Part shown: positions 56,401 to 64,000 of the stretch, one piece after another
Layout of the letters: the number at the start of each line of letters is the position of its first letter
How positions within the stretch are numbered: position 1 is the stretch's first letter
Assembly: GCA_951802425.1 (NCBI GenBank)
Contig: OX637797.1
Coordinates: 62,001 to 126,000, forward strand
Direction: 5' to 3'
Origin: Clavaria fumosa
Taxonomy: Eukaryota; Basidiomycota; Agaricomycetes; Agaricales; Clavariaceae
DNA length: 64,000 nt
Position numbers and translations under genes: made by a program
Notes under the pieces: model-generated
What the model saw: only the letters and a program-made list of their open reading frames with translations
Told to the model about the DNA's origin: nothing
Databases searched by the model: none

Positions 56401-58061
56401 TGCTGTGTCTCTTCTTCCTGGGTCTGCTGCTCATTCTGTGGTGGTGGGGAAGAAATGTCCATGTCTCTATAGAAGAGTGATTAAATGGCATCCTCCCTGA
56501 GAATGCCAACTCACTGTGTCTCCTGTGCCTCTTGTGCTTCCTGAGGTGCTGCCCCTGTATTCTCATGCATCTCCCCTTCATTAGGAAGAAGTGCAGGTTG
56601 AATTTGGGGGAATAATACATCTGGTATATCACCTGAACCAAAGAAGTGAGTAGATGAACTCTGGATAAATGTGGAACATGCTCACGTGTAACAAACCAAT
56701 CCTGTAATTGTGGTATGTTGCCTTTGCACTCAAGTGCTGCTCCCATCTCATGAAGTTCAATAACTTCAGCCTTGTACTCCATCCCACATGATGATCTTAG
56801 TAATGCCTTCCACATCATTTTCTCTATAGCCAGTAGTGAACTTGGCTTTCCACCAAGTGACTGTCCCAACTGGGCCAATGAATCATAAAGATTAACCCAT
56901 AAAAGGATAATAAAAAGCTTAACTCACCAAAAAGAGCTGCTCTTTATTGATGGACTGTGAGGCACTATTCTGTGGCACTAAGAGGATGAGAGGGGAGATC
57001 GCCAGGGCAAGTTGTGTGTATTGGATTATGTTTCTTATCACTGCTGCATTGGTAAGACCAGCAGGCAGTGCAACTTGGTGATCTGCAGCCTGCCTGGTTT
57101 TCATTGTCAGCAGAAATTCAAGAATATTAAAAACTAAATGCACATATGAAGGCTGTGGAGTAGGTCACTTTGTGGACCCTGGCTCTTGAGGTATGACTTG
57201 ACATTGAATTAGTTATGATCTGTGATATCCAAAGTAACACTCACTGGTCTAAATGCACTGACTGCAAAGGCTACAGAATGCCACTGTTCTAAAACATCAT
57301 GTGTGGAGCGGTGAATAGCATGCTGGGATGCCTTGAGCAGGTTTGAAATCGTGGCCTTGAACCTGCGAGGCTCCTCAGCATCCCCCACATCCCCCACATC
57401 CACATCCCACACATCCAGGTCCTGGACTGTTGAAGTGCTTGCCTCTAGCACAGGAAGAGCAGGCAGGGCAGATATGAGAGGAGGGGCAGGAAGGGCAATA
57501 TTATGTGGTGAATGTACAAGGTGCTGTATAGCCCTGTTGGCAGTTGATGGGACAATTGAAGTCCATTTCTCAAGATTTTTGAGGATTCTCTCCAGAGTGG
57601 GTGAGAGAGTTGGAGGGTGAGAGCGGGGGGTGGGATGGAGAGCAGGATGTGGAGGCCAGTCTTGGACCCACAAGAGGACATCAAGGAGTTGGTACATAAG
57701 AATAATTTTACCAAAGTAGGCCTGTTCTAATGGTATGGGTGTGTGGCTGATTTGGCTAGGGATCAAAATGGCAAGGACATAGGCATTTGCTTTGTCAACT
57801 GCCAGGGGTTCATTTTCAACTGTATCTATTTCTTGTGCAAGCATCTACAGACTATCAAGGACAGTAACTGTGCTGGTAAACCTGAACACTCACCTTGATG
57901 AGATTGTGTGCAGGAGAAGGAAGTACAGTTGGGCAGTGGCTTTCTACCCATGCAAGGAGAGGTCCTGGTTCATGAATGCACCCATTTCGCCATGGGTAAG
58001 ACTTTAGGACAGAAGAATTGATTCGAATATCACGGAGGCAGTGGAATTGGGTTTGAGACAT
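53425..58061 (-). CDS. Gene C: JmjC-domain protein (Fe(II)/2-oxoglutarate oxygenase), many exons
   Basis: ATG at 58061; exon 1 is 57894-58061, intron 57845-57893, exon 2 from 57844. The first half (to about 56480) matches no domain I know. It is followed by four Gln/Glu-rich exons that are tandem copies of each other (55990-56465). The JmjC part lies at 54060-55290: HILNVLDIPLG, then SWIHIDANGLAT with the His-x-Asp metal ligands, GTKYWVV, EAVIIQPGTV and, after an intron, MRPNTPHYVLTVDNSIVLG with the distal His. The metal ligands are present, so activity is possible; histone demethylation is the usual guess for the fold but the substrate is unknown. The C-terminal exon ends at 53425. The 5' half is duplicated in inverted orientation as gene C'. 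Confidence 0.8.
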
Positions 58062-59481
58062 GACAGTATGTATGAGAGTGCTGGGAGTGTGTTATCAAGA
58101 TTGGACCAAATGATGATAAACATGAACATTGTTCATGTACTTACCTGACCTGCTCAAATAGAGTAGCTTTGTATTTGTTTAGGCCTCAAATATATTTGAG
58201 GCCTAAACAAATACAAAGCTACTCACCTGACCTGCTCAATATATCTAAAGCCTAAACAAATACAAAGCTACTCACCTGACCTGCTCAATATATTGAAAGC
58301 CTAAACAAATACAAAGCCACTCACCTGACCTCATAACTGGCTCAAATATATTTGAGGCCTAAACAGATACAAAGCTACTCACCTGACCTCATGACTGGCT
58401 CAAATATATTTGAGGCCTAAACAGATACAAAGCTACTCACCTGACCTCATGACTGGCTCAAATATATTTGAGGCCTAAACAAATACAAAGCTACTCACCT
58501 GACCTCATGACTGGCTCAAATATATTTGAGGCCTAAACAGATACAAAGCTACTCACCTGACCTCATGACTGGCTCAAATATATTTGAGGCCTAAACAAAT
58601 ACAAAGCTACTCACCTGACCTGCTCAACATATTTAAAGCCTAAACAAATACAAAGCCACTCACCTGACCTCATGACTGGCTCAAATATATTTGTGGCCTA
58701 AACAAATACAAAGCTACTCACCTGACCTGCTCAACATATTTAAGGCCTAAACACAAAGCTACTCACCTGACCTGCTCAATATATTTAAAGCCTAAACAAA
58801 TACCAAGCCACTCACCTGACCTCATAACTGGCTCAAATATATTTGAGGCCTAAACAGATACAAAGCTACTCACCTGACCTCATGACTGGCTCAAATATAT
58901 TTGAGGCCTAAACAAATACAAAGCTACTCACCTGACCTCATGACTGGCTCAAATATATTTGAGGCCTAAACAAATACAAAGCTACTCACCTGACCTGCTC
59001 AATATATTTAAAGCCTAAACAAATACAAAGCCACTCACCTGACCTCATGACTGGCTCAAATATATTTGAGGCCTAAACAAACACAAAGCTACTCACCTGA
59101 CCTGCTCAATATATTTAAAGCCTAAACAAATACAAAGCCACTCACCTGACCTCATGACTGGCTCAAATATATTTGAGGCCTAAACAAATACAAAGCTACT
59201 CACCTGACCTGCTCAACATATTTAAGGCCTAAACACAAAGCTACTCACCTGACCTGCTCAATATATTTAAAGCCTAGACAAATACAAAGCCACTCACCTG
59301 ACCTCATGACTGGCTCAAATATATTTGAGGCCTAAACAGATACAAAGCTACTCACCTGACCTCATGACTGGCTCAAATATATTTGAGGCCTAAACAAATA
59401 CAAACCTACTCACCTGACCTGCTCAATATATTTAAAGCCTAAACAAATACAAAGCCACTCACCTGACCACATCAGTGTCTC
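56190..59481. repeat. Left arm of a large palindrome
   Basis: Reverse-complement match to 59911-63322, with coordinates summing to 119512 over the gene part. It includes the gene C promoter, its first exons and one repeat array. Scattered point differences separate the arms. Confidence 0.9.
58155..59470 (-). repeat. Array of 49/58-bp repeats, left
   Basis: Units of 58 bp (ctcacctgacctcatgactg, ctcaaatatatttgag, gcctaaacaaatacaaagct) alternate with 49-bp forms lacking the catgactgg part. Each 58-bp unit contains the palindrome ctcaaatatatttgag. At the outer edge (about 58155-58220) the unit is mirrored on itself as a palindrome of about 64 bp. Confidence 0.9.
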
Positions 59482-59910
59482 AGACAAAGGGGGCAAGGAT
59501 TGGGTCAAATATAGAAATGGCTGGAAGGATCACATGGTTGTTGATAATTGTTAAATACTGTACTACTTGTTGTTGAAGTTCCAACTCATACCCCACCTTT
59601 CCCTGTTATAAAGTCTGCATGTGTGCCCTTCATTTATGTGTGTTCTGTCACATTTCATTTTTGGTATCAGCCTTCCCTGCCAACTTGAAGGCAGACCCCA
59701 GCAGAACATGCTTATTGGGTTGACAAAGAGACCAGCAAATGGATGGCAAACAAATGAAGTCATTCAGCACCTGTGCACATTGATAGGACCAGCAGTAACA
59801 GGACAAGTCTTCATTTCTGTCTTCTCAAGTCCTATTCTCTTCAGTGGCAACAAGAGTCTGCACTGAACATGCATAAAAAGGTAATTTTTTAATTGTAAAT
59901 AAATGACTGG
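59482..59910. other. Unique spacer at the palindrome centre
   Basis: 429 bp without partner in the window. A weak frame on the plus strand (59621-59866) reads FGISLPCQLEGRPQQNMLIG; not recognised. It has no obvious repeat. Confidence 0.6.
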
Positions 59911-62900
59911 GAGACACTGATGTGGTCAGGTGAGTGGCTTTGTATTTGTTTAGGCCTCAAATATATTTGAGCCAGTCATGAGGTCAGGTGAGTAGCTTTG
60001 TATCTGTTTAGGCCTCAAATATATTTGAGCCAGTTATGAGGTCAGGTGAGTGGCTTGGTATTTGTTTAGGCTTTAAATATATTGAGCAGGTCAGGTGAGT
60101 AGCTTTGTGTTTAGGCCTTAAATATGTTGAGCAGGTCAGGTGAGTAGCTTTGTATTTGTTTAGGCCACAAATATATTTGAGCCAGTCATGAGGTCAGGTG
60201 AGTGGCTTTGTATTTGTTTAGGCTTTAAATATATTGAGCAGGTCAGGTGAGTAGCTTTGTATTTGTTTAGGCCTCAAATATATTTGAGCCAGTCATGAGG
60301 TCAGGTGAGTAGCTTTGTATCTGTTTAGGCCTCAAATATATTTGAGCCAGTTATGAGGTCAGGTGAGTGGCTTTGTATTTGTTTAGGCTTTCAATATATT
60401 GAGCAGGTCAGGTGAGTAGCTTTGTATCTGTTTAGGCTTTAGATATATTGAGCAGGTCAGGTGAGTAGCTTTGTATTTGTTTAGGCCTCAAATATATTTG
60501 AGCCAGTCATGAGGTCAGGTGAGTAGCTTTGTATTTGTTTAGGCCTCAAATATATTTGAGCCAGTCATGAGGTCAGGTGAGTAGCTTTGTATTTGTTTAG
60601 GCCTCAAATATATTTGAGCCAGTCATGAGGTCAGGTGAGTAGCTTTGTATCTGTTTAGGCCTCAAATATATTTGAGCCAGTCATGAGGTCAGGTGAGTAG
60701 CTTTGTATCTGTTTAGGCCTCAAATATATTTGAGCCAGTTATGAGGTCAGGTGAGTGGCTTTGTATTTGTTTAGGCTTTCAATATATTGAGCAGGTCAGG
60801 TGAGTAGCTTTGTATTTGTTTAGGCTTTAGATATATTGAGCAGGTCAGGTGAGTAGCTTTGTATTTGTTTAGGCCTCAAATATATTTGAGCCAGTCATGA
60901 GGTCAGGTGAGTAGCTTTGTATTTGTTTAGGCCTCAAATATATTTGAGCCAGTCATGAGGTCAGGTGAGTAGCTTTGTATTTGTTTAGGCTTTAGATATA
61001 TTGAGCAGGTCAGGTGAGTAGCTTTGTATTTGTTTAGGCCTCAAATATATTTGAGCCAGTCATGAGGTCAGGTGAGTAGCTTTGTATCTGTTTAGGCCTC
61101 AAATATATTTGAGCCAGTCATGAGGTCAGGTGAGTAGCTTTGTATCTGTTTAGGCCTCAAATATATTTGAGCCAGTTATGAGGTCAGGTGAGTGGCTTTG
61201 TATTTGTTTAGGCTTTCAATATATTGAGCAGGTCAGGTGAGTAGCTTTGTATTTGTTTAGGCTTTAGATATATTGAGCAGGTCAGGTGAGTAGCTTTGTA
61301 TTTGTTTAGGCCTCAAATATATTTGAGGCCTAAACAAATACAAAGCTACTCTATTTGAGCAGGTCAGGTAAGTACATGAACAATGTTCATGTTTATCATC
61401 ATTTGGTCCAATCTTGATAACACACTCCCAGCACTCTCATACATACTGTCATGTCTCAAACCCAATTCCACTGCCTCCGTGATATTCAAATCAATTCTTC
61501 TGTCCTAAAGTCTTACCCATGGCGAAATGGGTGCATTCATGAACCAGGACCTCTCCTTGCATGGGTAGAAAGCCACTGCCCAACTGTACTTCCTTCTCCT
61601 GCACACAATCTCATCAAGGTGAGTGTTCAGGTTTACCAGCACAGTTACTGTCCTTGATAGTCTGTAGATGCTTGCACAAGAAATAGATACAGTTGAAAAT
61701 GAACCCCTGGCAGTTGACAAAGCAAATGCCTATGTCCTTGCCATTTTGATCCCTAGCCAAATCAGCCACACACCCATACCATTAGAACAGGCCTACTTTG
61801 GTAAAATTATTCTTATGTACCAACTCCTTGATGTCCTCTTGTGGGTCCAAGACTGGCCTCCACATCCTGCTCTCCATCCCACCCCCCGCTCTCACCCTCC
61901 AACTCTCTCACCCACTCTGGAGAGAATCCTCAAAAATCTTGAGAAATGGACTTCAATTGTCCCATCAACTGCCAACAGGGCTATACAGCACCTTGTACAT
62001 TCACCACATAATATTGCCCTTCCTGCCCCTCCTCTCATATCTGCCCTGCCTGCTCTTCCTGTGCTAGAGGCAAGCACTTCAACAGTCCAGGACCTGGATG
62101 TGTGGGATGTGGATGTGGGGGATGTGGGGGATGCTGAGGAGCCTCGCAGGTTCAAGGCCACGATTTCAAACCTGCTCAAGGCATCCCAGCATGCTATTCA
62201 CCGCTCCACACATGATGTTTTAGAACAGTGGCATTCTGTAGCCTTTGCAGTCAGTGCATTTAGACCAGTGAGTGTTACTTTGGATATCACAGATCATAAC
62301 TAATTCAATGTCAAGTCATACCTCAAGAGCCAGGGTCCACAAAGTGACCTACTCCACAGCCTTCATATGTGCATTTAGTTTTTAATATTCTTGAATTTCT
62401 GCTGACAATGAAAACCAGGCAGGCTGCAGATCACCAAGTTGCACTGCCTGCTGGTCTTACCAATGCAGCAGTGATAAGAAACATAATCCAATACACACAA
62501 CTTGCCCTGGCGATCTCCCCTCTCATCCTCTTAGTGCCACGGAATAGTGCCTCACAGTCCATCAATAAAGAGCAGCTCTTTTTGGTGAGTTAAGCTTTTT
62601 ATTATCCTTTTATGGGTTAATCTTTATGATTCATTGGCCCAGTTGGGACAGTCACTTGGTGGAAAGCCAAGTTCACTACTGGCTATAGAGAAAATGATGT
62701 GGAAGGCATTACTAAGATCATCATGTGGGATGGAGTACAAGGCTGAAGTTATTGAACTTCATGAGATGGGAGCAGCACTTGAGTGCAAAGGCAACATACC
62801 ACAATTACAGGATTGGTTTGTTACACATGAGCATGTTCCACATTTATCCAGAGTTCATCTACTCACTTCTTTGGTTCAGGTGATATACCAGATGTATTAT

Positions 62901-63322
62901 TCCCCCAAATTCAACCTGCACTTCTTCCTAATGAAGGGGAGATGCATGAGAATACAGGGGCAGCACCTCAGGAAGCACAAGAGGCACAGGAGACACAGTG
63001 AGTTGGCATTCTCAGGGAGGATGCCATTTAATCACTCTTCTATAGAGACATGGACATTTCTTCCCCACCACCACAGAATGAGCAGCAGACCCAGGAAGAA
63101 GAGACACAGCAGATGTCAGTCTGCAATTTCAGGGAGGATACAAGCTTACAAGCTAATCACACATCAATAGGGATGTGGACACTTTTCACCCACCATCACA
63201 AGATGATGGGCAGACCCAAGAAGGGGCAGGGCCTCAGGAGACACAAGAGACACAGGAGACACAGTCAGTCTGCATTTTCAGGGAGGATATTGGCTAATCA
63301 CACTCCAATAGAGATATAGACA
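59911..63322. repeat. Right arm of the large palindrome
   Basis: Inverted copy of 56190-59481. The array part is about 120 bp longer than on the left. The similarity fades in the Gln/Glu-rich exon repeats near 63300. Confidence 0.9.
59921..61340 (+). repeat. Array of 49/58-bp repeats, right
   Basis: Same units as the left array in inverse orientation, with about 120 bp (two units) more and a different order of long and short forms. It ends in the same palindrome of about 64 bp near 61290-61355. Confidence 0.9.
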
Positions 63323-64000
63323 TGTTTCACCCACTGTCACAGGAAGAGTGTGCACAAAAGGAATGTTTTATGCTTGGTATGTTCTCACTTTGTCTTCCTT
63401 GCATGTGAGAACTAAGGGTAGCAATCTGGGTCCCAAATTACCAATAGCTCCAACAGAGGATTCACCAGCCACTCCAACACCAGTGGCCCCAATCACTCCA
63501 GCAACCCCAGCTGCTCTAGAGACTACACCTCCAGCTACTCCAGTCACTCCAACAGCTCCAATGACTCCAGCAGCTCCAGCAGCTCTGGGTATAACAGCAC
63601 CTCCAGCAACTTCATCTGCTCCAACCACTCCAGCAATTCCAGTGACCCCAGCTGCTAGGGATGTGAGACTCCCTCTACCCTCATCACCCACTTCAATGTC
63701 AAACTCCCCCTTGACAACATCATCTTCATCTCCTGAGCCATCTCTTCAGAAATCACCTTCATTGCCAATAGCAGAACAAGGTCAGGACCAAGGTCTTGAC
63801 AGTGAAATGGAAGTTGAGGATAATGATGAGGATGGCAAGGGGGAGGCTGAAATGGAGGATGAGGATGGTGAAGATGAGGTCTATCACAAAGGGGAGAGTG
63901 AAAAGGAGAGTCAAGGGGACAGTCAAGAGGAGAGTGGAGAGGAGGGGGAGGTTGAGGTTGAGGTTGAGGAGCCTTCACAGTCCAGGAAACCACAAACCCA
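61451..64000 (+). CDS. Gene C': inverted paralogue of gene C with another C-terminus (partial)
   Basis: ATG at 61451; exons mirror gene C up to about 63310 (exon 2 from 61668; LGQSLGGKPSS exon from about 62640). Differences are few: DIRINS becomes DIQINS, and at 62827 the splice donor after DWFVT reads AT where gene C has GT. That intron may not be removed normally, so the copy could be damaged. After the Gln/Glu-rich exons, a 40-bp GT-AG intron (63377-63416) leads into a frame open to the window end. That frame is rich in Ala/Pro/Thr (APMTPAAPAA) and then strongly acidic (EDEDGEDEV). No JmjC part is seen before the edge; whether it follows cannot be told. Confidence 0.6.

Noticed and set aside
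56190..63322. Palindrome as a pure assembly artefact
   Set aside because: Point differences between the arms, different array lengths, a unique spacer and different sequence beyond the arms speak against it, though long reads should settle it.
63368..63993. Minus-strand Gly/Val/Ala- and Pro-rich frames at the right edge
   Set aside because: They are shadows of the plus-strand Ala/Pro/Thr-rich and acidic coding frame of gene C'.

Overview
The window reads as transposon-rich accessory DNA of an agaricomycete (mushroom-forming basidiomycete). The grounds are multi-exon genes with short GT-AG introns of about 50 bp, a chromodomain Ty3/Gypsy element, a KDZ transposase with its CxC2 cysteine cluster, hAT and Tc1/mariner remains, Crinkler-type N-terminal domains and a JmjC gene. 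I see no bacterial operons, rRNA, tRNA or CRISPR array.

Layout. 1-780: repeats. 781-7322: complete Ty3/Gypsy chromovirus with 541-bp LTRs and a 5-bp target duplication, its gag and pol broken by in-frame TGA codons. 7764-12165: 655-bp satellite, 6.7 copies, which cuts off the left of two tandem Crinkler N-domain genes (12166-12956). 12957-18547: GC-richer DNA with no clear gene, then pieces of a Tc1/mariner transposase, a hAT transposase tail, an unknown protein and a second Gypsy element (LTR plus gag, minus strand). 18985-23185: complete LTR element with near-identical 842-bp LTRs but no coding capacity, sitting in a 651-bp repeat. 24452-28066: KDZ transposase gene. 28090-31415: 44-bp minisatellite split by a 1387-bp solo LTR. 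32009-39340: two Copia remnants invaded by a hAT element carrying a host gene fragment, a hAT MITE and a 1.9-kb foldback element; a second MITE lies at 39621-39858, just past the recognisable Copia protein.

40622-64000 differs: it holds long spliced genes. Gene A (45762 to 40622, unknown), gene B (50965 to 46468, ParB/sulfiredoxin-like, one nonsense codon) and gene C (58061 to 53425, JmjC dioxygenase) all run on the minus strand. The 5' half of gene C is repeated as an inverted copy (gene C', from 61451 on the plus strand), forming a palindrome with arms of about 3.3 kb around a 429-bp spacer and two arrays of 49/58-bp repeats. Gene C' leaves the inverted repeat and gains a different C-terminus that runs off the window.

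Two themes cross the window. First, most premature stops are TGA at places where CGA (Arg) is expected, and many differences between duplicated sequences are CG-to-TG/CA, as methyl-cytosine decay would give. Second, the long introns of genes A and B carry hairpins of fixed geometry (7-bp arms, 18-nt loop, arms CCCGC/GCGGG) whose outer base pair covaries; the hairpin-free introns I could delimit are only about 50-60 bp. The best candidates for something undescribed are this intronic hairpin family, the gene-carrying hAT element and the palindromic JmjC gene pair.
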